DNA of 36,069 nucleotides from Balneolaceae bacterium (GCA_020832415.1 JAFIES010000099.1:1-36069), one strand, 5' to 3'. Positions 16,213-26,804 are shown, counted from the first letter of the stretch. Made by a program: numbers and translations. The notes: a model not told the origin generated them from the letters alone.

Positions 16213-17841
16213 ATGATTTTAAAACGTTACTTTTCAGCCACGGGATTGCTGGTGGGTACATTTTTCTTTGCATTATCTATGACACCAAGCCTGTTGCCAA
16301 GAACTGATCTTTTCCAGGGTTTGGTTTCAGGATTTTCACTGGCTGCAGGGTACGGTATCGGCGTGCTTGGTCCCTGGCTGTGGACCTATTTTGAACTTCC
16401 CAAGCCATCCAAAAAAAATCAAAGCCGGCTTCAAATTATTGCAGCTATTATCTGTATTGTCACCGGAATAGTTTTTTTATGGAGTGCAAGTGACTGGCAA
16501 AACTCTATTCGTTCGTTGATGGGAATGGATGAACTTGCAGGTGTTCAACCGGTAATTATAGGACTAACTGCAATTGGTGTATTTTTGGCAGTTCTTTATA
16601 CTGCCCGGCTTTTCCGCTGGACATTCCGGCTGATCACCGTGAAGCTGCTTAATTATATTCCCCGAAAAGTATCCTACATTATCGGGCTTTTAACGGCTTT
16701 CATTCTGTTTTGGTCGGTAGTAAATGGTGTGCTTTTTTCACTTTTATTACGCTCTGCTGATACCACCTACGAAAGAGTTGATTCCCTTCTTGAACCGGAA
16801 TTTGAACAACCTACAGATCCATTAAAAGCAGGCAGCATACAATCACTCTTATCGTGGGAGGATATGGGGCGAACAGGCAGAAGATTTGTATCAGGAGGAC
16901 CTTCATTAATTGACCTGCAAAGATTTACAGATGATTCAGTTCAGAACCCTGTACGGGTTTATGTTGGGATGAACGCGGCAGAAACGGTGGAAGAGCGTGC
17001 CGATCTGGCACTGCAAGAGCTTATCAGGCTAAATGCGTTTGACAGGGAAATAATGGTGATCATCACACCTACAGGCACCGGATGGGTTGATCCGGGTTCC
17101 ATTGAAACGCTGGAATATCTTTTCCGTGGTGATGTTGCCAGTGTGGCCGCACAATACTCCTACCTGCCGAGTCCGCTTTCACTTTGGGTTGAAGAGGAGT
17201 ATGGTGCAGAAATGGCTCAAGCGCTGTTCCAGAAAGTGTATGGCTACTGGACACAATTACCGCGGGATAACCGCCCCAAACTCTATTTACATGGATTGAG
17301 CCTCGGCGCACTAAATTCCGACCGATCATTCGATCTGTACGATATTATTGACGATCCATTTAACGGAGCGCTTTGGGTAGGCCCGCCTTTCCGAAAAGAG
17401 ACCTGGAGAACATTTACCGAACGGCGAGATCCAGATTCTCCTGCCTGGTTGCCAACCTTCAGAGATGGTTCTGTTGTCCGGTTTGCCAACCAAAATGGCG
17501 GGCTTGAAAAACCCGGATCAGAATGGGGAGGGTTCAGAATTGCCTATCTGCAATATGCCAGCGATCCCATTGTTTTTTTTGATTCGCGATCGTATTGGCG
17601 TGAGCCGGCCTGGATGCGTGAGCCACGCGGGCCTGATGTCTCCGCTGATTTGAGGTGGTACCCCGTAGTTACGATGGTTCAGCTCGCCGTTGATATGGTT
17701 TCAGGAACAGAACCGAGAGGTTTCGGGCACGATTATGCCGCCGAGCACTATTTTGATTCCTGGCTGGCTTTAACCGAGCCTGAAGGATGGAGCAATGAGC
17801 AGTTAGAGCGTTTGAGACAGTTCTTTTCTGAAATTAATTAA
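16213..17841 (+). CDS. Membrane-anchored alpha/beta hydrolase (Abhydrolase_9 family)
   Basis: The N-terminal third carries about five membrane helices, beginning with GLLVGTFFFALSMTPSLLPR, the hallmark opening of the alpha/beta-hydrolase N-terminal membrane domain (PF15420-type). The remainder is the cytoplasmic or periplasmic hydrolase domain: LHGLSLGA provides the nucleophile elbow (Ser near residue 365), with a likely acid in YASDPIVFF and the histidine in GFGHDY near residue 508. The total of about 542 residues is normal for the family. The function is undetermined; lipid or ester hydrolysis is the general expectation. The codons TTG AGG ATG occur at the 5' end; I choose ATG 16213, but TTG 16207 is possible. 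It stands alone, about 100 bases from the upstream gene. Confidence 0.85.
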   Translation: MILKRYFSATGLLVGTFFFALSMTPSLLPRTDLFQGLVSGFSLAAGYGIGVLGPWLWTYFELPKPSKKNQSRLQIIAAIICIVTGIVFLWSASDWQNSIRSLMGMDELAGVQPVIIGLTAIGVFLAVLYTARLFRWTFRLITVKLLNYIPRKVSYIIGLLTAFILFWSVVNGVLFSLLLRSADTTYERVDSLLEPEFEQPTDPLKAGSIQSLLSWEDMGRTGRRFVSGGPSLIDLQRFTDDSVQNPVRVYVGMNAAETVEERADLALQELIRLNAFDREIMVIITPTGTGWVDPGSIETLEYLFRGDVASVAAQYSYLPSPLSLWVEEEYGAEMAQALFQKVYGYWTQLPRDNRPKLYLHGLSLGALNSDRSFDLYDIIDDPFNGALWVGPPFRKETWRTFTERRDPDSPAWLPTFRDGSVVRFANQNGGLEKPGSEWGGFRIAYLQYASDPIVFFDSRSYWREPAWMREPRGPDVSADLRWYPVVTMVQLAVDMVSGTEPRGFGHDYAAEHYFDSWLALTEPEGWSNEQLERLRQFFSEIN

Positions 17842-17899
17842 TAAAAAACGGTAAGAGCAGAATTTACAAGCTGAGTTCGTTCTAAAATTTCGAAAGAGG

Positions 17900-18060
17900 A
17901 GGCTCCCCTCCTTTTCAAGGAGGGGTTGGGGGTGGTTCGCTGCACTATTCACATGGCTAAAGATCAAATAATTGATTCATAGCTTTTTCCAACCGCCCCT
18001 AAATCACTTCGCAGGAATTGCTAAAGATCGGAGCCCCTCCCCTGAAAGAATCGGAATCAA
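17900..18060. repeat. GC-rich inverted-repeat element in a convergent intergenic gap
   Basis: The 330-base gap 17842-18171 contains a perfect hairpin, CCCCTCCTT at 17905-17913 and AAGGAGGGG at 17917-17925, followed by TTGGGGGTGGTT. About 50 bases after this block a roughly complementary block begins (AACCGCCCCT near 17991, then GGAGCCCCTCCCCTGAAAG near 18036), so the whole looks like a palindromic or miniature mobile element about 160 bases long. From memory, closely similar CCCTCC...GGAGGGG...GGGGGTGG sequences are dispersed in many Bacteroidota genomes; this was not checked. No gene is visible in the gap. Being between convergent genes, the hairpin could also act as a two-way terminator. 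Confidence 0.6.
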
Positions 18061-18171
18061 AGACTTAGAAAGGAAGGGACTTTATGAGCTTCAATCGACA
18101 AATGACAAATTATGAATCAAACTCAGGTTTATACGATCTCCTGCATCTTGCCGATATTAATTTATCCCTGA

Positions 18172-20808
18172 TTATTCCGCCCACGCCTCTGCATCGCTGT
18201 ACACCTCGGCAAATTCAAGATGCTCACCATTTTTACTGATGGTAGCTTCATACTCAATTCCCTGAGAATCGTCTTCGCGTTTAATAAGCTGCTTTGCAAG
18301 CTGATTCACGATTTGAGTTTGTATGACCCGCTTCAGCGGGCGGGCACCGTACACGGGATCGTAACCACGAACTGCCAGCCAGTCTTTCACACTATCTGAA
18401 ATGGATACAGCCACTCTGTTTTTATTGAGCATTTTATCAACTCGCTGCAGCTGAATATCCACAATCTGGCGAATATGCCGCTGATCAAGCGGATGGAATA
18501 TCACCACATCATCAATTCGGTTCAGAAACTCAGGACGGATGGTTCGCCGCAACTGTTCGAGCAGCTGATCCTGAAGTTTTCTGTACGTTGTATCATCCAT
18601 TTCACCTCCACTCTTCTCAATCTGCTCAGAAATGATGTGCGAACCGATGTTGCTGGTCATGATGATGATGGTATTGGTGAAATCGACCGTTACGCCTTTG
18701 TTGTCAGTCAGACGGCCATCATCAAGAACCTGCAACAAAATATTGAATGCATCCGGATGTGCTTTCTCGATTTCATCGAGAAGTACTACTGAGTACGGTT
18801 TTCTTCGAACCGCTTCAGTTAGCTGGCCACCTTCATCGTAACCCACGTAACCCGGAGGTGCACCAATCAGGCGGCTCACGCTGTGCTTTTCAATGTATTC
18901 ACTCATGTCGATACGAATCATCGCATCCTGATCATTGAATAAAAAGTCGGCCAGTGAACGCGCCAGCTCAGTTTTACCCACACCGGTTGATCCCAGGAAC
19001 ATGAACGATCCGATCGGCCGGTTTTCATCCTGAAGTCCGGCACGTGCACGGCGAACAGCATCAGAAACAGCTTCTATTGCCTGATCCTGTCCAATTACAC
19101 GTTTGTGCAGCTCCTCTTCGAGAAGCAACAATTTCTGGCGCTCACTTGATAACATTTTTGTAACCGGAATTCCGGTCCACTTCGAAACGATATCAGCGAT
19201 CTCTTCGGCTTCTACCTGCTCCTTGAGAAGTGATCGTCCCTGCTGAATTTCATCCAGCTCTTTTTTGGTTGTTTCCAGATCTTTTTCGAGCTGCGAGATG
19301 GTACCATAGCGAAGTTCAGCTACTCTTTCATAATGTCCTTCACGCTCAGCCTTATCGGCCTGATTACGGGCCGTTTCGATGGCTTGCTTCATCTCCCGTG
19401 TTTTCTGTATGAGACCTTTTTCAAGATCCCACTGAGTGCGCATCGATTTACGTTTCTCCTCGAGATTTGCGAGATCTTTTTCGTTTGATTTGAGCTTCGC
19501 CTCATCTTTTTCTCGCTTTAGTGCCTCCCGCTCAATTTCAAGCTGGCGGATTTGCCGCTCAATACTGTCGAGTTCTTCCGGCATGGAATCGATCTGTAAA
19601 CGAAGCCGGGAAGCGGCCTCATCAATCAGGTCGATCGCCTTATCGGGCAGAAACCGATCAGAAATATAGCGATGTGATAGTTCGGCTGCAGCAACAATGG
19701 CTGCATCAGTGATACGAACTCCATGATGAACTTCATAACGCTCCTGCAATCCACGCAGAATGGAGACCGTATCTTCGATTGAGGGTTCACCCACAAAAAC
19801 GGTTTGCAGACGCCGCTCCAGGGCCTTGTCTTTTTCAATGTATTTTCGGTACTCGGTGAGTGTGGTTGCGCCGATGGCGTGAAGCTCTCCTCTTGCAAGT
19901 GATGGTTTCAGAATGTTGGCTGCATCCATCGAACCTTCGGTAGCCCCTGCCCCAACAAGTGTATGAATCTCATCGATGAAAAGAATCAATTCTCCATCCG
20001 AATCCATCACCTCTTTCACCACTGCTTTGAGACGTTCCTCAAATTCACCCCGAAATTTGGTTCCGGCCACAAGCGCGCCCATATCAAGTGCCACAACCTG
20101 CTTGGTTTTGAGCCCCTCAGGAACATCTCCTCGCACAATTCGAAGAGCAAGTCCTTCGGCAATAGCGGTCTTTCCTACGCCCGGTTCACCTATCAAAACC
20201 GGATTGTTTTTGGTTCGCCTTGAGAGAATCTGCATTACGCGGCGAATCTCCTGATCTCGGCCGATTACGGGATCAAGCTTATTCTTTTCGGCCAGTTCAT
20301 TCAAATTACGCGCATATTTTTTGAGCGCTTCATAGCGGCTTTCCGCGTTGGGATCATCCACTTTTTGTGATCCCCGAACATCCTTCAATACGGTTAAAAC
20401 CTGATCTTTTTTCACGCCAAGATCTTTCAGGATGGATCCGGCCTCAGAAGGTACCTTCAGAACTCCCAGTAAAATATGTTCAGAGCTGATGTATTCATCA
20501 CCCAGATCATCAGCCTCTTTCTGTGCCTGATCAAACAACGCTTTCGAATTATTTGACAGGTACTGACCTGAAACGGATGCGCCTTTCACAACCGGAAATT
20601 TGCTGATGGTCTGATCCAGCTTTTCAAGGAGCCCGGGTAGTGAAACCCCAACTTTTTTGAGAACGTTGATGGTTACATTATCCGAATCACTCAACAGAGC
20701 CTTCAACACATGAGCGGGTTCTACAGCCTGATGGTTACTGTTTTGAGCAAGTTCCAGCGCCTTTTGTACGGCTTCCTGTGCCTTTATCGTAAATTTGTTA
20801 AAATTCAT
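18172..20808 (-). CDS. clpB: ATP-dependent protein disaggregase ClpB
   Basis: The product of about 878 residues has the full ClpB layout: the N-terminal repeat domain ([16 protein letters not shown]...), nucleotide-binding domain 1 with Walker A GEPGVGKT (about 207-214) and Walker [10 protein letters not shown], the coiled-coil middle domain (about 400-530, rich in Glu/Lys/Arg heptads), and domain 2 with [10 protein letters not shown] and [13 protein letters not shown]. The middle domain separates ClpB from ClpA/ClpC. It works with DnaK to extract proteins from aggregates in the cytoplasm. The ATG at 20808 is taken as the start because translation [11 protein letters not shown] matches the family; an upstream TTG at 20817 is open. 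No CIRCE element is seen in the upstream 130 bases, so its heat-shock control is not obvious. Confidence 0.97.
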   Translation of the reverse strand: MNFNKFTIKAQEAVQKALELAQNSNHQAVEPAHVLKALLSDSDNVTINVLKKVGVSLPGLLEKLDQTISKFPVVKGASVSGQYLSNNSKALFDQAQKEADDLGDEYISSEHILLGVLKVPSEAGSILKDLGVKKDQVLTVLKDVRGSQKVDDPNAESRYEALKKYARNLNELAEKNKLDPVIGRDQEIRRVMQILSRRTKNNPVLIGEPGVGKTAIAEGLALRIVRGDVPEGLKTKQVVALDMGALVAGTKFRGEFEERLKAVVKEVMDSDGELILFIDEIHTLVGAGATEGSMDAANILKPSLARGELHAIGATTLTEYRKYIEKDKALERRLQTVFVGEPSIEDTVSILRGLQERYEVHHGVRITDAAIVAAAELSHRYISDRFLPDKAIDLIDEAASRLRLQIDSMPEELDSIERQIRQLEIEREALKREKDEAKLKSNEKDLANLEEKRKSMRTQWDLEKGLIQKTREMKQAIETARNQADKAEREGHYERVAELRYGTISQLEKDLETTKKELDEIQQGRSLLKEQVEAEEIADIVSKWTGIPVTKMLSSERQKLLLLEEELHKRVIGQDQAIEAVSDAVRRARAGLQDENRPIGSFMFLGSTGVGKTELARSLADFLFNDQDAMIRIDMSEYIEKHSVSRLIGAPPGYVGYDEGGQLTEAVRRKPYSVVLLDEIEKAHPDAFNILLQVLDDGRLTDNKGVTVDFTNTIIIMTSNIGSHIISEQIEKSGGEMDDTTYRKLQDQLLEQLRRTIRPEFLNRIDDVVIFHPLDQRHIRQIVDIQLQRVDKMLNKNRVAVSISDSVKDWLAVRGYDPVYGARPLKRVIQTQIVNQLAKQLIKREDDSQGIEYEATISKNGEHLEFAEVYSDAEAWAE

Positions 20809-21090
20809 TGTAATCAAATTAAATTTTGTCTCTTTTTCATTCTGTAAGTACCAAAATCATTCCCAAAATAAAGATATGCCGTTATTGCAGATCAAAACTG
20901 ACTCTTCTATAATATCTGCACTTTTGCTCTAAATCGTGGCAGAACTATGCCGAAATTGAAGCTGAAAAAAGAAGAGTGGCAGAATCCGGAAAGTCTTGGA
21001 TTGATTATCCCTGTTCAATTCTTTTTTAATTCTCGTGATACTTTGATAAAATCAGGCAAAACCAATGTAAAAACCCATACCCATTTCATC

Positions 21091-22800
21091 ATGCTCAATT
21101 TTCAACATACTCTGCTGTTCACTCTGGTATTTATTCTGATTTCGTGCAGCTCTGTTTCCGATCAGGCTGATTATATCATAACAGGAAACAACATCTGGAC
21201 CGGTGCAGAAAACAGTCCGGCAGTTGAAGCAATTGCTGTGAAAGGTGACAGAATTTTAGCTGCAGGTACCATTAATGAGATCGATTTTTTCCGGGGAGAC
21301 AATACACATGTGATACAAGCAGGCGACGGTTTGGTAATACCGGGTTTTATTGATAATCACACACATTTTAACCGAGCCGGCGAATTGCTGATGGGAATCA
21401 ATCTGCTTGATGTTTCCGATTCGGAGTTGTTAAGAGAAAGAGTTGCGGAAACCAGTGAACGCCTGCCTGATGGCATGTGGATGACCGGTGGAATGTGGGG
21501 AGCTTACGAACAGTGGGCCATGGGCGATACCGGCAGCGAACGGGCAGAAAGTGAACTCTGGACACCACATCAGAATGATATCAACGATCTTACACCGGAA
21601 ACTCCCGTTTTACTCCACCGATGGGATCGCGAAATGTACCTTGCCAATGAAGTTGTTTTGAATCTTGCAGATATCGAATGCGGTCAGGAAGGTGTTGAGT
21701 GTGAAAATAATGAGCCGACAGGAATTTTGCATCCTGTTGCTGCTCAGAATGTATTGGATCTGATTCCATCACACACCCTTGAACAGAGAATTGCGGAAGC
21801 GCATCTTGCACTGGAGCGGCTTGCACAGCATGGTGTAACCACCATTCACGATATTACCGGACCGGAACAAATGAGAGTTTTCCAGGAACTTCACAGGCGC
21901 GGGGAACTGACCACCCGAATAAACGCCCGCCCCACTCTGGATAAATGGGAGCAGCTTGCCGAAGTTGGTATTGAGCATGGTTATGGTGACGAATGGCTTC
22001 GAATTGGTGGTTTGAAAGGCTTTGTGGATGGCATTATGGGTAATTCCAGTGCGCGTTTTTATGAGCCTTACCTCACCACAGGCGAAGTGGGAATATGGCG
22101 CCCGATGATGTATCCACCCGGAAATATGAAAGAGTTGATTGTTAATGCCGATGCCCATGGTTTGTGGCCTCATGTACATGCTATTGGTGATCAGGCTGTA
22201 GATTCCCTTCTCACCCTATTTGAGCACGCCATTGAAGTGAATGGCGAGCGTGAGAGGCGATTTAGAATGATACACACCCAGGTACTCAGGGATGGAGATG
22301 TGGCTGATCGTCTTGCCGATATGAATATTATCGCTGAAATGCAGCCCTATCATGCTATTGACGATATGCGCTGGATGGAAGAGCGGATTGGTGAGCGTTC
22401 AAGGTGGGCATACGCCTTCAAAACCCTGCATGATGCCGGGGTTATGCTCTCTTTTGGCAGCGACTGGCCGGGAACCAATGCCTCGTGGTATCCTGCAAGT
22501 GCGGTTCAGGGAATTTATGCAGCTGTAACCCGCCAAACTCTCGATGGCCAACCTGATGGAGGCTGGTTTCCCGAAGAACGAATCGATGTGGAAACAGCCC
22601 TGCGTGCCTATACAGTTAATAATGCGTATGCAGCCGGTGAGGAAGATTTTAAAGGAACTCTCGAACCCGGAAAAGTAGCCGATATCGTAATTTTATCAGA
22701 GAATCTCTTCGATATTGACCCGACTGAGATTAAAGATGTACATGTTCTCTACACCTTTACCGGAGGTAAATTGGTCCACCGGCATGAAGATTCTGAATAG
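21091..22800 (+). CDS. YtcJ-like amidohydrolase lipoprotein (Amidohydro_3 type)
   Basis: The frame is open from 20947, but ATG 21091 gives a signal peptide with a lipobox (LISC, Cys19), so I take this start; the 48 extra upstream residues look like untranslated DNA. The 569-residue product carries the amidohydrolase motifs HTH (90-92) in FIDNHTHFN, Lys309 in GLKGFVDG, His363 in HVHAIGDQAVD, His395 in IHTQ and Asp458 in GSDWP. It belongs to the group of YtcJ and related exported amidohydrolases with mostly unknown substrates. It should be anchored in the envelope and act outside the cytoplasm. It is convergent with the next gene, 4 bases apart. Confidence 0.85.
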   Translation: MLNFQHTLLFTLVFILISCSSVSDQADYIITGNNIWTGAENSPAVEAIAVKGDRILAAGTINEIDFFRGDNTHVIQAGDGLVIPGFIDNHTHFNRAGELLMGINLLDVSDSELLRERVAETSERLPDGMWMTGGMWGAYEQWAMGDTGSERAESELWTPHQNDINDLTPETPVLLHRWDREMYLANEVVLNLADIECGQEGVECENNEPTGILHPVAAQNVLDLIPSHTLEQRIAEAHLALERLAQHGVTTIHDITGPEQMRVFQELHRRGELTTRINARPTLDKWEQLAEVGIEHGYGDEWLRIGGLKGFVDGIMGNSSARFYEPYLTTGEVGIWRPMMYPPGNMKELIVNADAHGLWPHVHAIGDQAVDSLLTLFEHAIEVNGERERRFRMIHTQVLRDGDVADRLADMNIIAEMQPYHAIDDMRWMEERIGERSRWAYAFKTLHDAGVMLSFGSDWPGTNASWYPASAVQGIYAAVTRQTLDGQPDGGWFPEERIDVETALRAYTVNNAYAAGEEDFKGTLEPGKVADIVILSENLFDIDPTEIKDVHVLYTFTGGKLVHRHEDSE

Positions 22801-22804
22801 TGAG

Positions 22805-23545
22805 TTAAAAACCTATGTGCAGGCCCAGTTTGAAGTACAACAGATCCGTTTCTGACCGGCTCACATCATACGTAACATCCCCGTTACTGATTTGAATGGA
22901 GCCTGATTGCAGATATTCTGCTTCCCGCCCGAGCATATACCTGCCCTGCAGATTGATATAAAATGAGGCCGGCGCAGTCTCTTCTCCCTGATCGTTTATA
23001 CCGGAACTTCGGTATACTCTGATCTGCAGCCCGCCTCCAAAACCGTAACTCATAGCTACATCTTCAAAGTTTGTATCGCGAAGGCGTTCGCCATCACCAA
23101 AAGCACCTCTTTGCCTAAGGATGGTCTCTGTAAAAAAGTAGTTAAAGCCAAAGAGCCCCTCCGCATAGGGCCTAACCACACCGGATGGCAACATCAATCT
23201 CATGAAGAGGTTTCCGTTGAGCAGATTGTAGTTGTTTTCAACTTCTACACGGAGATCGGGTATTGTGGAACTAAGCGGTTCTTCTCTCTTATCGATTCCA
23301 AAATTTGTGTAGCTGAAATCCAAGCCAAGCATGAGTGGTGAATTACCAAACCTGTACCCTGCCCAAAGGCCAAATCCAATTCCGGGATTATCGAGCTGAA
23401 CTTCGAACTCATTTTGCGGATCAGCGTAGTGAAGATCAAACCCAAATTGAAATTCCTGAGCTGTACTTTTTTGGGAGTCAAAAACTAAAAAAAGGACTAA
23501 GAGCATTATGCTGAAATGAAAAAATCTATTTTGAAAATTTTTCAT
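22805..23545 (-). CDS. Outer-membrane beta-barrel protein, unknown function
   Basis: The 246-residue product has a signal peptide ending near STAQ (about residue 29), then alternating hydrophobic and polar strands rich in Gly and aromatic residues (FGLWAGYRFG, FSYTNFGID, LFGFNYFF, SYGFGGGLQIRVY), ending in an aromatic-terminated strand (YFKLGLHIGF). The final Phe is the usual barrel-assembly signal. It is probably an eight-stranded OmpW/OmpX-like or OMP_b-brl porin-like barrel. It lies 78 bases downstream of the 905-residue lipoprotein gene on the same strand and may be co-transcribed. Confidence 0.75.
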   Translation of the reverse strand: MKNFQNRFFHFSIMLLVLFLVFDSQKSTAQEFQFGFDLHYADPQNEFEVQLDNPGIGFGLWAGYRFGNSPLMLGLDFSYTNFGIDKREEPLSSTIPDLRVEVENNYNLLNGNLFMRLMLPSGVVRPYAEGLFGFNYFFTETILRQRGAFGDGERLRDTNFEDVAMSYGFGGGLQIRVYRSSGINDQGEETAPASFYINLQGRYMLGREAEYLQSGSIQISNGDVTYDVSRSETDLLYFKLGLHIGF

Positions 23546-23623
23546 GTTTGTTATCTGATTTTATTGAGATTATTCAGAAGAATTATCATCGGCTATAGAT
23601 CAAATAATTTTACTGTGAACATT

Positions 23624-26341
23624 TTAAAAGCAACCCTTTTCACCCGGAACTACACCTTCAAATTTTACCTTCAGATATGGCATTCCGCCTCCTGGTGAAT
23701 GCGGCGCAAGTCTTTCATTGTAATAATTGCCTGAGAATACCGGTACTTCTTCACCATCTATCACCATCATTTCTCGTTTCAATTGTAGTGGTAGTGTAGT
23801 TGTTTTTATACCACCCCAATGTGAATCTGTTACTCTCAGGTCATCTAAAAAGAAAATTCTATACAAGCTGTTACTAAAGCTTTGATCTGAAGTATACTCC
23901 AGTTCTATTTCCCAGTCACCTTCATCTTCAATCAGGCTTTTATGCAAAAATAATTCATGTGTGAAATTATCTTCATTACTAAATGACATAACCCAGGCAT
24001 TATTCCCAAAGATCATCTCTCTGACCCAGTCATCAGGTTCGTAGGGTGTAAGCGAAATACAGGTGCTTTCGTAATCGAACATGGTTGGAGTTGTGTATTC
24101 GAAAGCTACAGTCCTGGTTGGTTCCCACTGGCCGGTTCCTGTTGCACGCATATATGAGCATAGGGATTTCACTTCAAATTCGATGGTGTAATTGAAGCTT
24201 CTCTGTTCTGTTAGCCAAAATTCAATGGTAACCTCACCTTCCGTTGATGATTGATAGGTGCCATCAGAGCTGAGGGTACCCGGACCATCAATATCCCAAG
24301 TGAGATCGCTAAAACTGATTTCTTCCCCTTCAAAAATTGCTTCAAAGTTAACAGTCTGATCAATTTGCACACACCTTGGATTTGGCGTGATGAAAAGCGG
24401 TGATTCTACCACATAAATTCGTGCTGATACACTTCTATTTGGGGCGTTAGGGTGATTACGTGCTCCACCTGTACCTTCAGCTCTGACGACTACTAAATCC
24501 ACAGTAGTCTCATCAGGCAGAATGTAGTCGGCATCTGTTTTTTCATTCCCAAAAACAACCAGGTTGCCATCTCCGGTTAATTCCCATGTTATATCCGGGT
24601 TCTCGGAGTTTGATACGTTGACCATCAGTGGCAAGCCGTCTTCACCCAATGGAATGTAAAATGGCGGGCCTGAATAGAATGAAACACCATCAATCGGTCT
24701 TGATGAGATCTCTACAGTAATCGGTTTAACTTCAAGTTCTGTATTTGCCACCCTTATATTATCAGCAAAAGTACCGGGACGAGTACTTATCCGCAGTTCT
24801 GATTTTCCTACAGCAACAGGGTAATACCGGGTTTGATCGGTTCCTAATGTGAAGGCATCATCTTCCATTTCGCCTTCAATGCGTATCAGTTCCCATCTGA
24901 AATATTCCTCCTCTCCATCGCGGTCGGGATTAATACCGCCTTCAATTTCATAAACCCTTTCAGGTATGGTGTAAGGACCTGATTCTGCAGTAATGCTCCA
25001 AACTTCAATGAAATAGCTCTGTGCTGCTTTCAAAACATTGATTGTCAGGTCATCTACTCCCGGAATCATTTTTCCAAACCGATCAATCGCCTTAGCAGGA
25101 GGCCCAATAATAGGTATCACACCAATTAGGTCCGGCCATGTCAAAGTCCAGGATGAGCTGTAAGCCTCGAGAGTTGCAGTCCATTTTCCGATATCTTCCT
25201 GATCTTCATTATAGATGAGTGGTTCAGCTTCAAGTTTAATTTCCTGAAGCTCGGAGGGTAAAATGCTTGTTTTTACAGCAATAAAAAGACCCATAGTTGA
25301 AAACAGATTTGCACCAATACCCGTATAGAGCGATGCTGGTGCTAAACCAAAAATGCCTGCAACTGCGGATATACTTCCTAATACTAATGCAGTTCCATCT
25401 ATTGCTGTACCCAGAAAACTTCTTTCTAAATCTTTATAAAACGATTGGTCTTCCAGCAAAATGCTTAGTTCAGAGGGCGTAAGTGATTGATGAGCATCAT
25501 TATCGAATTGTAAATTATTCGATTTACTTTTTTCTATAGGAAATTTTTTAGAGTAGCCAATCTCATCTAAATATTGAGCATGTTCCTCAAATGATTGAGA
25601 AAATTCTTCTAACAAAGTAAATAAACCGGCCTGTTGCATAATTGCATTCATGAGCTCCATGAATTCTGGACTATCTGTATCGCCCTCAACATCCTGAAAG
25701 GCAGATGCCTCTCCCTCGAGTATGGCACGAATACTATTTGGATTGTTTTTCCCATCAAGTGCCTGAATGAAAGAGGCCAGGCCGATATGGTGAAACTCTA
25801 CATCAAAAATATCTCCTTGTTTCAGATCTTCTACATTATAGCCGTACGATTCAGTCAATGCATGTAATGATAATTCCAGATCAGTAATCACTTCTTCAAC
25901 AGTAGTTGTCGAAGGTTCAAGAGCTTCGATGTAAAGTGGTAGTGGATAACAAGCAGCATCACCATCCTCATTCAGCACAATGATGTTTACTGCTCCCCCT
26001 TCTCTCCAATTACCCGGATGTACTGGAATAGTTAGCTCCGCATCTTCTCCATCCAATCTCTCCAGGTACGCAGCAACTCTCGTATCTTCATCATTCGCGT
26101 CATAGACCCATACCAGTGGCTCTTCACCCAAACCGGCACTTACACCGCTAACTGAAATGGCAGAAACGGCTTCGGCTGTATCAACTGCAAGCGAAAGGTC
26201 ATCACATGAAAGTTCTGCTGTAATTTCTTCATCAGGTGCAGAGCCAGTGGAATCTGAACAGCCGTGCCAAATCAAAAGTGATCCTGTTGTAAATATAACC
26301 GCTATCAATCCCTCCACATAATTCTTACCCAATGCTTTCAT
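23624..26341 (-). CDS. Large Ig-like lipoprotein with an internal hydrophobic hairpin, unknown function
   Basis: The 905-residue product has a signal peptide and a cysteine at residue 28 (IWHGCSDS); the residues before it are not a perfect lipobox. Residues 40-140 look like an Ig/beta domain, about 145-310 is helical and acidic, and residues 309-361 are a long, nearly uncharged, Gly/Ala-rich hydrophobic stretch (LVLGSISAVAGIFGLAPASL and following), with a second shorter one near 404-416 (LIGVIPIIGPPAK). The second half contains beta domains, including a Big_2-like sequence with ITWELTGDGNLVVFGNEK and LTWDIDGPGTLSSDG. I do not recognise the whole. Its start is 22 bases after the stop of the small lipoprotein gene, so both probably use the same promoter. 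Confidence 0.8.
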   Translation of the reverse strand: MKALGKNYVEGLIAVIFTTGSLLIWHGCSDSTGSAPDEEITAELSCDDLSLAVDTAEAVSAISVSGVSAGLGEEPLVWVYDANDEDTRVAAYLERLDGEDAELTIPVHPGNWREGGAVNIIVLNEDGDAACYPLPLYIEALEPSTTTVEEVITDLELSLHALTESYGYNVEDLKQGDIFDVEFHHIGLASFIQALDGKNNPNSIRAILEGEASAFQDVEGDTDSPEFMELMNAIMQQAGLFTLLEEFSQSFEEHAQYLDEIGYSKKFPIEKSKSNNLQFDNDAHQSLTPSELSILLEDQSFYKDLERSFLGTAIDGTALVLGSISAVAGIFGLAPASLYTGIGANLFSTMGLFIAVKTSILPSELQEIKLEAEPLIYNEDQEDIGKWTATLEAYSSSWTLTWPDLIGVIPIIGPPAKAIDRFGKMIPGVDDLTINVLKAAQSYFIEVWSITAESGPYTIPERVYEIEGGINPDRDGEEEYFRWELIRIEGEMEDDAFTLGTDQTRYYPVAVGKSELRISTRPGTFADNIRVANTELEVKPITVEISSRPIDGVSFYSGPPFYIPLGEDGLPLMVNVSNSENPDITWELTGDGNLVVFGNEKTDADYILPDETTVDLVVVRAEGTGGARNHPNAPNRSVSARIYVVESPLFITPNPRCVQIDQTVNFEAIFEGEEISFSDLTWDIDGPGTLSSDGTYQSSTEGEVTIEFWLTEQRSFNYTIEFEVKSLCSYMRATGTGQWEPTRTVAFEYTTPTMFDYESTCISLTPYEPDDWVREMIFGNNAWVMSFSNEDNFTHELFLHKSLIEDEGDWEIELEYTSDQSFSNSLYRIFFLDDLRVTDSHWGGIKTTTLPLQLKREMMVIDGEEVPVFSGNYYNERLAPHSPGGGMPYLKVKFEGVVPGEKGCF

Positions 26342-26363
26342 TTTATTCTCTCTTGATTAAACT

Positions 26364-26804
26364 TTATAAGTCCAGAATTGCAACATCACCATCGCCATCC
26401 TCAGCAATTACCCGAAACCCTTCATTTTCATCTAAAAAGAGGTCATAAGTACAGGGTAGGTCTCTTCTCTCTTCAGAAAAAACATTTCCTATTCCACATC
26501 GGCCGTTGGAGTGATCCAGATATACGGTCATTGGCTGGGTGAATCCTGAATCGGTGATGGTAATGGTAACAAAGAAAGCGTTACTTGTTAGTGTATCATC
26601 GCCCTCAAGCGAGTCTTCTGTAACTACCGTACCAACGGACTGACCGTTAGACTGGAGCACCAGATCAAATTGTTGTTGGTTTCTCTCTTCCTCGGCAGCT
26701 GAGGTAGAATCACTGCAGGCAAATGATAGAAATGCAATGATCAGGGTTATTGCAAAAATAGTAAGAGATCTGTTTTTACAATTCAGGGTTTTGATACTCA
26801 TCAT
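26364..26804 (-). CDS. Small lipoprotein, unknown function
   Basis: The open frame extends to 26945, but the first 47 codons are arginine- and histidine-rich and overlap the promoter-like element, so I take the ATG at 26804 (or the next at 26801). From there the product has a charged N-region, a hydrophobic core and a lipobox (SFACSDS), giving a mature protein of about 115 residues. The mature part is beta-like and acidic, with two cysteines (GRCGIG and LPCTYD) that could form a disulfide. No family recognised. It is the first gene of a unit with the 905-residue lipoprotein gene, 22 bases downstream. Confidence 0.75.
   Translation of the reverse strand: MMSIKTLNCKNRSLTIFAITLIIAFLSFACSDSTSAAEEERNQQQFDLVLQSNGQSVGTVVTEDSLEGDDTLTSNAFFVTITITDSGFTQPMTVYLDHSNGRCGIGNVFSEERRDLPCTYDLFLDENEGFRVIAEDGDGDVAILDL

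Noticed and set aside
19436-20254. Plus-strand open frames opposite clpB
   Set aside because: They are shadows of the strongly conserved ClpB coding frame, with Arg/Ser-rich translations and no family resemblance.
20947-21090. In-frame 48-codon extension of the YtcJ-like amidohydrolase
   Set aside because: The start at 21091 gives a standard lipoprotein signal peptide; with the extension the signal would be internal.
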